Part shown: piece after piece, positions 45,037 to 56,536 of the stretch
How positions within the stretch are numbered: position 1 is the first letter of the stretch
Layout of the letters: every line of letters begins with the position of its first letter
From: Linderina pennispora
Taxonomy: Eukaryota; Kickxellomycota; Kickxellomycetes; Kickxellales; Kickxellaceae
Assembly: GCF_002104995.1 (NCBI RefSeq)
Contig: NW_024468249.1
Coordinates: forward strand, 1,178,001-1,242,000
Direction: 5' to 3'
DNA: 64,000 nucleotides
The notes under the pieces: model-generated
What the model saw: the letters and a program-made list of their open reading frames with translations, nothing else
Told to the model about the DNA's origin: nothing
The model's database searches: none
Translations under genes and position numbers: made by a program

Positions 45037-45733
45037 AGTTGGAAAAAAAATACAAAGAAACCAGGACATTTCGAAATTGGCTAGTGTATTTTTGCAGTTC
45101 CAAACAGGACTGACCAAAGCCAACAGCAGGCGCTGGGGCCAGATCTAATCGGCGTGATTTAACTGCCCGCTGCGCAATGAAGTGCGGTGACATCACAGCT
45201 GCATTTGCTCAAGCTGAAACCACGGTGCCAGGTTCTACATTGCTCGACACCAGCACATCAGCTGCATATATGCCTGGATACACACATGCCCTGTGGTGAC
45301 TCAGCATTGCCGCAAGCCGCAGTCGAGACTGGGCAAAATCATAAATCAAGCGAAACACGCTTGTGCAGAACAGTGCAGCGTGACATTGGCCAGTGCTCTG
45401 GCCGCAGCCTCTTCCGTGCGCATTCGACATCTGCCAGCAGTTGTGAGTAATATCGCAGCCTGCTGGCACCTAGACGGGCTGGCTGGGAGACATGAAAAGA
45501 AAAAACCTATAAAACGACACTCGTCAGCGGGGGCCATCGCTTTCTGTTGTCGCTTGTTTCACACATCCAAAGCTATCTGCACCACGAGGGCACTTTGATA
45601 CGCATTCACTCTGTCTGTCTTTAGTTCCATGCGCCTTTTCACACTTTGCAGCAGAACAGCACTTCTTTTCTCTACATATACCACTGTCGTTTTAACCTAG
45701 CTATTGCCTCTTACTGCCAGCCCTACACAAACC
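45037..45733. other. Divergent promoter region between APC8 and GTPBP1
   Basis: About 700 bases without a convincing gene. Pyrimidine-rich leader sequence precedes the GTPBP1 start at 45600-45730. Confidence 0.45.
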
Positions 45734-47742
45734 ATGGATAGCAAGCTGGGATTCCGGATATCAGGGTCTGCGACCTGCCAAGAACAAGTACTCGATAGAC
45801 ACCGCCGTCTTTGATGCCTTGGTCGACAATGCCAGCGGCCTATCGGTCAACGACAGCGAGCAGAAGCGCAGCATAGCAAGCATGCTTGCTGATACCAAGG
45901 ACAATGAGCTTGGCTCGCTTGTCACTTTGGTCAGCGACCGACTGGCCGAGGGTCGTGGCGAGGCCATCCTGGAGGTCAACAACGACGAGGGTCTTGCTGC
46001 CGACCTCATCACGGTTGGCCTCAAGCGTGTGGTCCAGGATGAGCGCGTCAGTGCTCTCTGCCAGCTGCTGTATGACAGCCGTGCCGCTACTGAGACACCG
46101 TCCAGCAAGTTCTCTCGCGATCATCGACGCTACCACGGCACGCAGAGCGCGTGCTGCCACCAGCCAGTCGCCGACTCCCGGCGTCAGCAAGGCGCATACG
46201 CTGTCGTTCCTGATTCGGCACAAGCCAGCCAATGTTGAGGAGATGCTTGAGGTGCGCATAGCTGTGGCGGGCAATGTCGATGCGGGGAAGAGCACCATGC
46301 TAGGCGTACTGACCCAGGGCAGCCTGGATGATGGCCGTGGGAAGGCACGAGTAGCGCTGTTCCGCCACAAGCACGAGATAGAGAGCGGACGCACGTCGTC
46401 GGTGGGAATGGAGATCCTGGGCTACGATACCGAGTCGGGTCGGCCTATCCGCCACACCAACAAGCACCACAAGGCCGGCTGGGACGAAGTGTGCCGCAAA
46501 TCGTCCAAGCTGATCTCGTTCCTGGACTTGGCCGGCCACGAGAAGTACCTGAAGACCACAGTGTTTGGAATGGCTGGGGGTGCGCCCGACTTTGTCATGC
46601 TGATGGTCGCTGCCAACGCAGGGCTGACTGGCATGGCCAAGGAGCACTTGGGCCTGGCACTGGCCCTCAATGTCCCAGTGTTCGTCGTCATCACCAAGAT
46701 CGATATGTGCCCGCCGCTGATCCTCGACTCGACCTTGCGCCAGCTCACAAAGGTGCTGCGCAGTACTGGGTGCCGCAAGGTGCCCATTGCAGTGCGAGAC
46801 CATGCGTCGGTGATTTCGACAGCGGCAAAGTTTGTCAACCAGCGCATCTGCCCGATCTTCCAGATCAGTAACGTCACCGGCGAGGGCGTCGACTGTCTGT
46901 CCACCTTCCTCAACGTGCTGCCGCTCAACCAGCGGCACCAGGCAATCGGGCCCAACGACGAGTTCCGCTTTGAAATCAACGAGACCTTCTCCGTCCCCTT
47001 CGTCGGCACTGTGGTGGCTGGCGTGGTCAGCTCCGGCAAGGTCTCTACCGGAGACTCTGTCTGGCTCGGCCCAGACAGCCTCGGCCACTTTGTGCCTGCT
47101 ACAATAAAGTCGATCCAGCGCAAGCGCGCCAATGTCGACACGGCCTACGCTGGCCAGAGCGCCTCGTTCGGGTTCAAGAAGATCAAGCGCTCGCAGGTGC
47201 GCAAGGGGATGGTTCTGCTGGAAAAGTCCTCGGCCCAGGAGCCCTCTGCATCGTGCACATTCGAGGCAGAGGTGGTGGTTCTCTACCATTCGACAACCAT
47301 TGCATCGCGCTACCAGGCCATGCTGCACTGCGGGTCTGTGCGTCAGACTGCACGCGTGCTGTCCATTGAGCAGAAGGACAACGACACCGGCACACTGCGC
47401 ACCGGCGATCGCGCCACAGTTATGTTCCAGTTCATAAAGTTCCCCGAGTACCTGGTGCCCGGTGCCCGGTTGATCTTCCGCGAGGGCCGCACCAAGGGCG
47501 TGGGCAAGGTCACCAAGATCCTGAGCAAGGCTGAGGAGCAGGCGGTGATCCATCGCATCACCAATGGGACCATGGTCCTGGACCCACGCGAAATGAAGGC
47601 CAAGTCCGAGGCTATCCGCCACGGCGTGTCGCTGAACACTGCCGAGAAACCCCTCGAGCACAAGGTTGCCGCCAAAGGGCTAGCACCACTGACGCTGGTT
47701 CCAGCCAGGCTCTCTTTCAGGCATTTACAGACTTTTATTTAA
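45734..47742 (+). CDS. GTPBP1/GTPBP2-family translational GTPase
   Basis: GTPBP1 proteins are eEF1A/eRF3-related GTPases linked to translation elongation, ribosome rescue and exosome-mediated mRNA decay. After an N-terminal domain (SIDTAVFDALVDNASGLSV, RLAEGRGEAILEVNNDEGLA) the G domain shows AVAGNVDAGKSTMLGVLTQG, KHEIESGRTSSVGMEI, FLDLAGHEKYLKTT, NAGLTGMAKEHLGLALAL and TKIDMCPP. Domains 2 and 3 follow with GTVVAGVVSSGKVSTGD, KKIKRSQVRKGMVLL and LRTGDRATVMFQFIKFPEYL. SGRTSSVG is the family's distinctive switch I. The frame breaks by one extra base between 45740 and 45775 (so the first residues are uncertain) and near 46110. Restored length is about 665 residues, typical for the family. The last eight bases overlap the end of the convergent MDC1-like gene. 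Confidence 0.93.
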
Positions 47743-50700
47743 TGAATTGAACCTTGCATTTGATGATGCTCTGAATAACCGCTTCTGGCTCGACGACGGC
47801 ATACGAGAGGTCGCTCCAGTGGTCCTTCAGACCGGCTGGGTTGGCGGCAACCACCACAAGTCGGGTTTTCTCGGGGAGCCCGAGCTCCTTGTACCTCTCG
47901 GTAATCGCATCTATTAGCTCCGGCCTCGTTGCATGGGGACCGAATAGTGCCGAACTTTGCACCACACTGTGCCCTGCCACCGGCGTCGTCGCCATGCTTG
48001 GACTCTCATCCATCAGCACCACTCTGCGGCGCTTGTTTAACGGACGGTGATGGCACAACAGGCGTGGTTGGTTCGGATGGCGATGCAATTACCAGAGATT
48101 CCTCAGGCTTGAGACGCGGGCCTCTGCTTCGCTCAGTGCCCTCCAAGCTCCAGTCCTCGTCTTCGTCGTCGTCGGGCTCACTGCTGCTGCTGCTGCTGTC
48201 ACTATCCAGAGCCTGCCTTTCCAGACTGTGCCTCCATCTCCTGGCCGATTAAGGCCGATTTCTCTGGCGATACTCCAGCTGACCGTCGGCGGTCATTCTG
48301 GATCAGCTCTGTTACTGATGGGCCCTCAAGCAAGTCCTCTTCGCGCTTGCCAAAGTCGTTGAACAGAAGCTCCGCCGGCTGCACGAACCATGACGCCCAA
48401 GCACACAGGGTCCGGCCTCTGCACCTCGTCCGAAATCAGACACACAGAATCGCGACAGCAGCTTAGCCCGCAGCTTCTTCGCCTTTGCCAGTATGCCAGC
48501 CAGCGACACGCCCCATTCGGTCTCGGTCTCTTTATCTTCCAGCAGATGCCGGTTGGCCAGCGCGCACATATCCTCAGCATCCATCCTTGCCTTGATTGTG
48601 CTAGCTGAGCTCGGCAATCCACGACATCGATACGATGGGCGTGCCGCGTGCCATCGCACATAGCACCTTCAGCGTGCGGCCCAGCTTGCCCTGCCGAATA
48701 CACACGTCGGCCAAGAGCGGGTTCTCGGTGACGCTGGCCCCGTTGATTTCTAGCTGCCGTGTAAGCCGGACGCGCTCCTCACCCTGCACACCGGTAATCG
48801 TTACAAACCGAACCTCCGCGCGTGGCTCTTCCTCCGGCCTCAGTAGTCTCGGCCTCGGTCATCTGTGCTGACGCTACAGCACTCTGGAGAGTCCCTCCTA
48901 GCCCGAGATTTCGATGCGACGACCGCCCGCTCATTCGTCCGAAGGCGCTTCTCTGGCTTCTTGGGGTCGTCATCGCCAATGGCCTTTGGCACAGGCTCGG
49001 GTTGAGGCTGGAATCCGGGCACGCCGCTTTGCTGGGGACTGGCGCGAATAGAGACCGGCTCGCCGCAGACCACGGTTACCAGGCATGTTCTTTAGCATTT
49101 CGCGCAGAGGCTTGTTGCGTGAGCTTGCTGCCGAGGAATCGCTCCCCTCGCCGCTACGCCGGTTGGTTGCTGCTGCTGGCTTATGTCTGGTGGTTAGGCG
49201 GCTAGTGCGTCGTGGTTTCACTGGCTGGCTGGCAGCAGCAGCCGCTGCCGCTGCTGTGCGGTGCTTGTCAACGTTGATCCAGTCAGCAGTGGCCGCATCC
49301 TTCTTGACCAGTGAAGGCGTCTTGCTGGTAGTGGGTGTTGGAGGGGGCGGCTTGATCTCAACTACAAGTTTGTCGTTTGCATGGCCTGTCTTCTCACGGT
49401 GTGGACCAGTGCTGTGCGTCTGTAGCAGGATGCTGGCCTGTGGCAAGGATGGCGACGAATCTGGCGATTCAATTGCGCCCCTCTTTTCTGGCAGCACAGC
49501 AGGCAAGGCGCTAGTCGATGCTGCCTTTGTCCGGGCCTTTGTTGGCGTGGTATCTGCAGTCGAATTATGCCGCGACTCAGCGCTGGCATTCCGCACATGG
49601 CCCGCGATTCTCCTTGTGCTCTGTATGCTAAACAGTTTGGGGAGCTCGTCAGGGAAATCCACATGAGCCGTCGATACCTGAAACACGTGCCAGGGGAGTT
49701 AGAGGCGACTGCGCAGCCATTGCCAACGTGTTCTGCATCCTTTGGGATGGCGATGCGCGCGGGAACAGAGGTACCGGCGGAGGAGGCATCGGAAAGCCAG
49801 CACTGCGGGCGCTGGATTGTAGCACCAGCGGGGCTCGCGATGGCCGTGGCGCTGTCCCCATTAGCGTCCTCTGTGTGCTGTGCATATGGATCGGACTAGA
49901 CGACCCCGTCCCAAGCCGTCTGCCAGGCTTCTTCCCAGATGTCGCTGATGCCTTGCAAATGCCCCCGTCGCTGCGGCCGCTGTCGTCATTGCTGCTACTG
50001 TGCCTGTCTTCTTCAGCCACTGTCTTTTGGGTTGACGGCACGTCTACACCGATTCGCAGCCCGATGTTGGATGGTTCTGGCGGAGACAAAAAATACTGCG
50101 AAAAATCGCTGCTCATGGTCGTTTCTGCTGTCATCTGTATGTCGTTCTCGGGCTGTGTCAGCTCAGTCATCTGGGTTGCCGTAGAATGAATGGGCAGGTT
50201 GACAGAGTCGTACGGGTACCGCGGGATACTGCCGGATGCAGTCACAATTACGTGATCCGGCGCATACACCAGCGCTGGCGGCTCAGGCAAAAACTGTACC
50301 ATCTGCGAGCCATCGAGCCGATTCTCAAAGGCAGCCAGCGAACTAACCGACGATACGCGGTGGCCAGCTGTTGTCGGTGGCACGCAGGAAGGCGAAGTCG
50401 GCTGGGTTGCCACATTGGGCTGCTCATTGTCATCGGTCGGCGGCTTATAGAGCGATGATTCAGGAATTGGCGATGATTCCATGCCGCCGCTCTCATCCAG
50501 GCTCGTCGCGAACACTTGCCTCGCTCGGGAGCTCCATGTCTGCATCTTCGTGCACGCACAGATTCTGAATCTCCAGGTCAACGCTGGGTGGTATTTGTGG
50601 CGGGGACGATGATGCAACAAAGGGCGGAGACATGTGGACGCCAATACTGGATAGCCCCACATCAACCAGCGAATGCTGAGTCATTGGTTCGGTATCCTGT

Positions 50701-51513
50701 GGGAGCGATTCCTCGTCAGAGTCGTACCTTATAGACTTGTCCAGATCTGGTGGAAACTCAAACATGTCGCTATTTTGCGATCCCATGAACATGTTTGAAC
50801 CAGGTGACGGTTCGTTGACCCTGGCACTGGCTGACTGGGAGTCTTGCGCTAGAATTTGCCCAGAGAACAGTCCATTTTGGAGGCCCATACCGCTAGACCG
50901 AAGCACCGGCGAGCTCTGCAAATCCATGCTTGGTCTACGCTTCTCCCGGCGCAAGCCACGTCCATTGCCTCCTATGTTTCTTGACACACCACCAGTTGGT
51001 GTGCGCCATGGTGGTGGCGGCGACGACGGCAGCTGCGATGCGTCCAGTATTCGATACCAGAACGACGCGTTTCCAAAAGCGACCATCTTGCCATCATGCA
51101 GCACGTACTCTAGCTGCTTCTGGATACGCTGTCGCCGGCTCCCAAGGAACACACCAGCCTGGTCACCCCCACTGCCATTATTGCGCAATATATGTAGGCC
51201 ATTGGTAATGTTTATTGACACACCATCGAGTCCCTGGACAGAGGGCAGTAGGTGGCTGATGCAGGTGTTCCCAGCAAACAGCTGGATCTCCTCTGCGTCC
51301 TGTCCGGCCAAGGCTGGACCCAACAGGGTACAGTGCTGCTTGCGGCAGGCTCGGAGGTGACAGCATATAGTTGCTATCTAGCACAGCTAGCGGGCTTGAC
51401 ATGAATTGCTCTGTGCCGTCGGACGACGGAGCTGGGCTTTGCATTTGCCCACCTCTGTCCCTTGCATTTGTGCTGTGTGTCGCCGACGTGCTGGTATTTG
51501 GTTGAGACCGCAT
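47735..51513 (-). CDS. MDC1/Mdb1-like DNA-damage adaptor: FHA-like domain, SQ/TQ region, BRCT repeats, frame-broken
   Basis: MDC1 (fission yeast Mdb1) binds phosphorylated H2A(X) at DNA breaks. From the ATG at 51511-51513 a short head precedes an FHA-like region: PSVQGLDGVSINITNGLHIL, RQRIQKQLEYVLHDGKMVAF and GNASFWYRI. A disordered middle of several hundred residues is rich in Ser and Pro and holds SQ/TQ sites (EPMTQHS, TQMTELTQPE, PSTQKT, HSTQRTL). It also has basic stretches and an alanine run. The C-terminus carries a BRCT unit: VRFVTITGVQGEERVRLTRQ, NGASVTENPLLADVCIRQG, LKVLCAMARGTPIVSMSW, then material compatible with a second BRCT (ISDEVQRPDPVCLG, ELLFNDFGKREEDLL). It ends in VQFIK. 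About 11 one-base insertions lie between 48030 and 51310. Restored length is about 1250 residues. The BRCT call is solid; FHA and orthology are tentative. Confidence 0.7.
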
Positions 51514-51600
51514 CCCATTTCATAATCGACAAATGAGCGAGTAAAAAGAAACGAAAGTCAAGAGAAGAGAAAAAAAAGCCTAAACTGCAAAAAATAAAAG

Positions 51601-52997
51601 TCATCTATACAAACACCTCTCCAGATCGTCAGCCGCACGCTGGATCGCACAAAGAGTGGCGCTGCAGCAGCATTGCGGAACCGGTTTCTGACTGGCATCG
51701 CTGAACAGCTCCAGTGCCTTGGAGTAATCGACCTTGGTCTCGTGCTCGCCGGTCCCGTACAGCCCAGACAGACGCCGCATGGCTGGCCCACAGCCAAGGC
51801 TGGCAGCCTTGCGCAATAGCTTCCGTGCCGAGTGCGGACAGTAGGGCACATATCTGTCCAGGGGCAGATTGCTCAGGGACTCTCCGAGAGTGCACGCGGG
51901 CCAGCAGGTAGGCTCCGTAGGGGCAGTCCTCGGTTGCGTGGTCTGTGGCCTCCTTCAGGTACTTTATTCGCCATGCGGCTGTTTGGAACCACGCCCAGCT
52001 CGCCCTGCAGGTAGGCCACGGCCAGGCGGATCATGGCCACTGGATCCAGCAGCTGCGCAGCGCGCATGTAAAAGAGCCGCGACTTGATTATCTCGTCCTG
52101 GCTCTCAAACACTGAGGCTAGCTTGAGCGTTGCTGGTGGGTGCTCGAGGGTCGCTGCCCGGCATAGGTACTGGGTTGCCAGCTTCACATTCGGCTTGATA
52201 CGTAGCCAGCCGTCGGCGTACCAGCATCCGATCGTGTACAGCGCTGGCGGGTAGTCCTGCTGCGTGGCTAGCCGCTTGACCCAGAATGTGGCGATGTCGG
52301 CCGGGCTGTCAGACGACTTGCTGTGGAAGAGCTTTGGCAGTATTGATGCCAGCGAACGTCGCGTCGGGGTACATGTGTCTTCTGCATGCGAAATCAGGCG
52401 CTGGACCAGTGGCCAGTACCTGCAGTCGGCCTTCTCGCCGACGTAGTCCATGCGGTTGCGCAAAATGTCGCAGCAGATATCCATGGTGTGCATCTCACTC
52501 CTGGACCGTTCGGCTATCTTGGCGTCCTGCGGCCTTCTGGCTGTTTCCCGTCATCATAGCAGCTGTCACTGTCATCTGCTGTTGATGTGGCTGCATCGTC
52601 GGTCTCGTCGGCTTCGTCCACCTGCTCATCCTCTTGCTCGTCACATTCGACGTGTGCGTAGTCTGTAGCGTCCTTGAATGTCTGGAGAAAGCACGCGTTG
52701 AGCGATTTGTAGTGGTCCTCGGTGTCATCAGTGGCGTCGGACTCTTCATCTTCTACTTCCTCGGCAATGGTAGCCAAGCATTCGGTGGACCGTGATGCCT
52801 CAGGGAGCTGATATAGCGATTGTGTAGGGTAGGGAATGGCCGACCGGCTCATGCAGTAGAGCCCAAGCGCAACCGAGCTCACATCGTGCAGCTCGAACGA
52901 GAACGAGCCAGGCGGACGCAGCCTGATCCCGCACAGGCTGTCTACAGACGTGCTGGTTAAAACGCTGGAGTCTAGCCTCTTGCTGCCACGTCAACAT
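51601..52997 (-). CDS. Sel1-like repeat protein, frame-broken
   Basis: Sel1 repeats are TPR-like helical pairs that serve as scaffolds, for example in ERAD (Hrd3) and chitin-synthase activation (Skt5/Chs4). The ATG at 52995-52997 starts MLTWQQ, followed after a break by PPGSFSFELHDVSSVALGLY and an acidic linker. The repeat region reads DYPPALYTIGCWYADGW, KLATQYLCRAATLEHPPAT, FYMRAAQLLDPVAMIRLAVA and YLKEATDHATEDCPYGAYLL. It continues AARKLLRKAASLGCGPAMRR-like units and KALELFSDASQK. Alternating Ala/Gly/Leu positions fit Sel1. Breaks near 52975, 52535, 52525, 51965 and 51850 are all one extra base. Restored length is about 463 residues. No signal peptide or membrane span is visible, so a cytosolic scaffold is more likely than an ERAD protein. 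The specific pathway is unknown. Confidence 0.75.
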
Positions 52998-53226
52998 GCT
53001 AAAAACAGTAGGAAAATTGGATATCAGCAATGGACGACAAACATGAGCCTTGTTCGGCTCGTGTTATATCAGCTTGCCTCTTGGCCATCTCGGCGCTAGC
53101 ATCTTCGTAACTCCTGCCTACCTTACCTAACCCTGACCAAACAGCTCGGCAGGTGGATGGGAAGAGGGTACAGATTTATTGCAATTGGAAAATAACGGGC
53201 CCGCATGGCCCACATTCCGCTGGATG

Positions 53227-54626
53227 TTACATAGCTACTTGCGACCCTTGCCCTTGCCCTTTGCCCTTGCCCTTCTTCTTTTTCTTGGACACGGCTTCCG
53301 ATTCGTTGTCAGACATGTCCGAAATGGGGTCGACCTTCTCGTCCAGCACCTTGCGCGCCCGGATCCCTTCCTGCTCGTCGTCGGCCATTTCTCCAGCGCT
53401 TGTGGGGGTCATGCCGCTGCCGGGTGTGGGGCTGTCGAGCCGAGAGTGCAGGTTCTTGCGGAGCGGAGCATCGGCAACACTGGGGACGCCCAGTGCCTTC
53501 TGCTCGCTGACATCCTCCTTGTCATCAGCGTTCTCCTTTTCGTTCTCTGATTTTGTGTCCTCAGAATACGCAAACACGGCACCCAGCTCGCCGCGGATCA
53601 TGGCAGTGATGATCACCGAGAGCGTGCACGCGGGCGACAGATACAGCAGCGCGGGCTGGGCTGCCTTGAACGTGTGCATGACAGTGATGGTGGTGGCGAG
53701 TCCAGCGACATAAGCGATCATGCAGGACGTGAAGTAAGGCGTCCGGGAACAGGAAGCCGTGGTGGCGACCGCCCAGCGCATCAGGCAGGTGCTTGTCCTT
53801 GGCGTAGCCGAGTCTGGCCAGGTAGCGGTGGCGGTCGAAGCGCAGGCACAGCGCAACAAAAATGCCGGGCACGACGATGTCGCCCAGACCCAGCATGGTG
53901 AACTTTAGAGCGCCATCTGCCGGAAGCAGCTCCTTGGGGAATACGACCTTGATTGGCGCGTCAAAGTTCTTGGCCACCGAAACCATGACTTCGGTGCCGA
54001 ATACCCAGAAGATGTCGTAGGCGAACAGGCCGCCGAGCATGATCATGCCGCTCTTGAACGAGTCCAGGCGAATGAGGCCGATGGCCGAGAACGAGAACGC
54101 GAGGCCAAACAGGTTCGACACAATCCAGTTCTTTGACCAGAGGTAGAAGCCAGTGACCACCGCCGACGTGCCCAGCATTGCAATGTGCAGGTTGCTGAAG
54201 CGGAAGCTAAAGATCGACTTTGACTTGTGCACGATGTGGACGTGGTACAGCGGCAGCTTGACCTTGGCGACGCTCTTGACGACCTTGACGCTGACCTGCG
54301 AGAGCGCGGCAACGCCCATGATGGCAAAGTAGCCTGACAGCAGGACGTTGACCCAGTCCTTGTTCAGGATACTTGAACACCAGGTACATTGAGAACAGCG
54401 CCGCTGACCCGTAGACCGGGAACATGTACGCGTCCTCGGCTGAGACCGACTCGGTCTCGCTGTCGTCCTCGTCCTCGGAGTCGGAGAACTCTGCGAATTG
54501 CGGCCGCGCCTTCTTCTTGTAGCTGCTCTTCAGGCGGTCCAGCGAGTCAAACGAGCCAAAGTAAATTGGCGCCACGGCCATGGTCCCAATGACCGAATAG
54601 GCGAGAAGCAGTCCAGCGTCGACCAT
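53227..54626 (-). CDS. Signal peptide peptidase (intramembrane aspartyl protease), frame-broken
   Basis: SPP cleaves signal-peptide remnants and tail-anchored proteins in the ER membrane. The ATG at 54624-54626 opens a first membrane span (MVDAGLLLAYSVIGTMAVAP), followed by a polar acidic loop. Further spans include YMFPVYGSAALFSMYLVF and NLFGLAFSFSAIGLIRL. The catalytic motifs are FAYDIFWVFG (YD), TMLGLGDIVVPGIFVAL (GLGD) and QPALLYLSPACT (QPALLYL/PAL), all three diagnostic of the SPP/presenilin clan, with SPP topology. The tail is acidic and ends with a lysine/glycine run. Breaks near 54365 and 53755 are one extra base each; the second lies just before the PAL-containing spans. Restored length is about 465 residues. 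The identity is secure. Confidence 0.94.
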
Positions 54627-54709
54627 TGCGAATGGAGAGGGTAAATGATTTTAAAGCTGGAAAGAGAAAAGAGCCTGGTCTGAGCCAATCCGCGTTAGCC
54701 GTGTGTGTT

Positions 54710-55128
54710 TTATTGTCTGGCAGGTGCTGGCTGCTCGCCGCACAGAGTTACTGCATCGGCTATGCCATCAGGATCGGCCTGCTCGTGGTCAACCATAACA
54801 CCGTCGGCCGAGTTCCAGTGCCGCAGCGGCCGGTTTTGTCGCGGCGAGCTGTGTGGAAACAGGGCAAATGCGGGCATGGCTCCAGCAAGCATGAGCTGGC
54901 TGTGGTACAAATCGACCTGTCCTACATGCAGGTCTGCCAGTTCGTATCCCGATGCTGCGCGAAATGCGCAGTATCTTGTGTCCGAGCTTCTGTAGTTTGC
55001 TCGGTGGTCGGTCGGCTCCAGTGCGAACCATGATATGGAAAGAGGGTTTGAAGGGTCTGGTATAGAGACGACAGCGGCGCCCAGGGAATGCTACCCATCC
55101 CTGCCATGTTGTAGATGGGCGCAGACAT
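54710..55128 (-). CDS. Possible small protein of unknown function, two frame breaks
   Basis: From an ATG at 55126-55128 the frame reads MSAPIYNMAGMGSIPWAPLS, then, allowing one extra base near 55030 and one near 54985, continues PPSKLQKLGHK, CAFRAASGYELADLHVGQVD, LYHSQLMLAGAMPAFALF and WNSADGVMVDHEQADPDGIA to a TGA at 54710. Each frame has genuine-looking residue composition only where the others do not, and both shifts run in the same direction as in neighbouring genes. I do not recognise a family. It sits between SPP and the trypsin gene on the same strand. It may be a chance assembly of frames. Confidence 0.38.
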
Positions 55129-55218
55129 GGGGAGTGGTCACAACAAGGCAAATGCGATGGCTTGTTTAGCTGTGTGCATTTGGTTTCCATTCACCAAGTG
55201 CGCTGACGTATATTCACC

Positions 55219-56116
55219 TTAGAAGCAGTAGCCTAGAATACATCTGGTTGGTGTTGGAGCGGCTGGAGGTGCTACCAATACGCTGGGCAGTGGCCCTGCT
55301 GTGTATGTTGTGTTGGCAATCGTTGTGATCCAGCTCACATATCTCCATATGTGTGTGTATATGCCAAAGCTGCCCGGCTCACCACATGTTAGCCTGCCGT
55401 TTGCATCAGTGCCATAGCTCACCAGCCCAGCAATGTACGCCGTGCCATGCCTACGTATAACAGTGCCCTGCCCTGAGTCGCCAGAACATACATCAACGCC
55501 CTTGTTGTAGTTGTTGTTGGCGCAAATTGTCGGTCCATTGGCGCTCGAGTATCTTGCATCAATGGCTCTGCAATCAGCAGGAAACGATATATACACCTTG
55601 TTTGTCAACAGAGACGGTGCGAGGTCTTGCGCCGACCCGCCAGTGACTCTGAGACCCCAGCCATATATTTCCATCTGATATAGTGGCCAGACATTCGCCG
55701 TTGTATATTGGTGCCGGCTGCACCGCATCTGCAGCATATTCAAACGGGTTGGTCTTCAGAACTGCAATGTCGTTTTCCAGTGTGAATGTGTTGTAGTCAG
55801 GATGCACATACACCGCAGTTGCATGTGTTAGGCTCTGCTGCTTGGTGTTGACATTCCCGTAATATATCTCAATGGCACTTGCCTGGTGAAGGATTGGATC
55901 ACGAGGCGGCATTACGCAGTGCGCGGCAGTGATGACAGTGGTTTGGTCGATTATTGTTCCACCACACAGCTCTGCCGATCTCTCTGAGAGCGCAATGATG
56001 CGAACAAAGAATGGCGCCTGGCCTTGGTCAACAGCTGTACCATTGGTTACGCGGATTACCGGCGAGCATAGCGATGGCCAGAAGAACACGAGAAATATGG
56101 ATATACGAGCAAACAT
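55219..56116 (-). CDS. Secreted trypsin-like serine protease (S1 family)
   Basis: The 299-residue restored product begins with a clear signal peptide (MFARISIFLVFFWPSLCS). The activation-type junction VIRVTNGTAVDQGQAPFFVR resembles the IVGG N-terminus but is not canonical. The catalytic triad is visible: His in ITAAHCV, Asp in ENDIAVLKTNPF and Ser in CSGDSGQG. Six residues before the Ser is an Asp (VDVCSGDS), which predicts cleavage after Arg or Lys. GQG replaces the usual GGP. A C-terminal extension rich in Ala, Pro and Thr ends in CILGYCF. One extra base near 55675 breaks the frame between SDGN and YGWGLRV. Extracellular trypsins are typical of fungi that live with or on animals; the role here is inferred. 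GC is lower than in the genes to the left. Confidence 0.9.
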
Positions 56117-56412
56117 ATCTAAAACAATAGCGCGAGGTAGGTGAGTAGAAGGTTAGTGGGTAGTAGACCAGTTCAATTTAAACTACACACACAAATGCCC
56201 CAAGTGCATATTAGCGCAGTGGTGGCTAAGGAACAGGTGGTGCAAGGCACACACATGCTTCCATGCAGCCTAGCTTGGAGGAGGCACATCGCATGCATGT
56301 AGTGGCTCTGCCAATGCGCAACCCAGCAGCAGAAGCAGGCAGAAGGACACGATAGGTGCAAGACACTCCTTGGCAATACCAGTGGTTCAGCTGAAAATGG
56401 ATACGGGAATTG

Positions 56413-56448
56413 TGCTCACAGACGTGCTCACAGACGTGCTCACAAGCC
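56413..56448. repeat. Dodecamer tandem repeat TGCTCACAGACG
   Basis: Three adjacent copies, the last imperfect, about 300 bases upstream of the trypsin gene start. No clear function. Confidence 0.8.
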
Positions 56449-56480
56449 ATATGCTGTCAAGAAAGGTTCAATCATGACAG

Positions 56481-56536
56481 GGATTCGGGGATTCGGGGAT
56501 TCGGGGATTCGGGGATTCGGGGATTCGGGGATTGGG
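56481..56536. repeat. Octamer tandem repeat GGATTCGG
   Basis: Six perfect copies followed by one variant copy, directly next to the dodecamer repeat. It is likely a polymorphic minisatellite. A short open frame over it encodes only repeated Gly-Phe-Gly-Asp and is not credible as protein. Confidence 0.9.
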
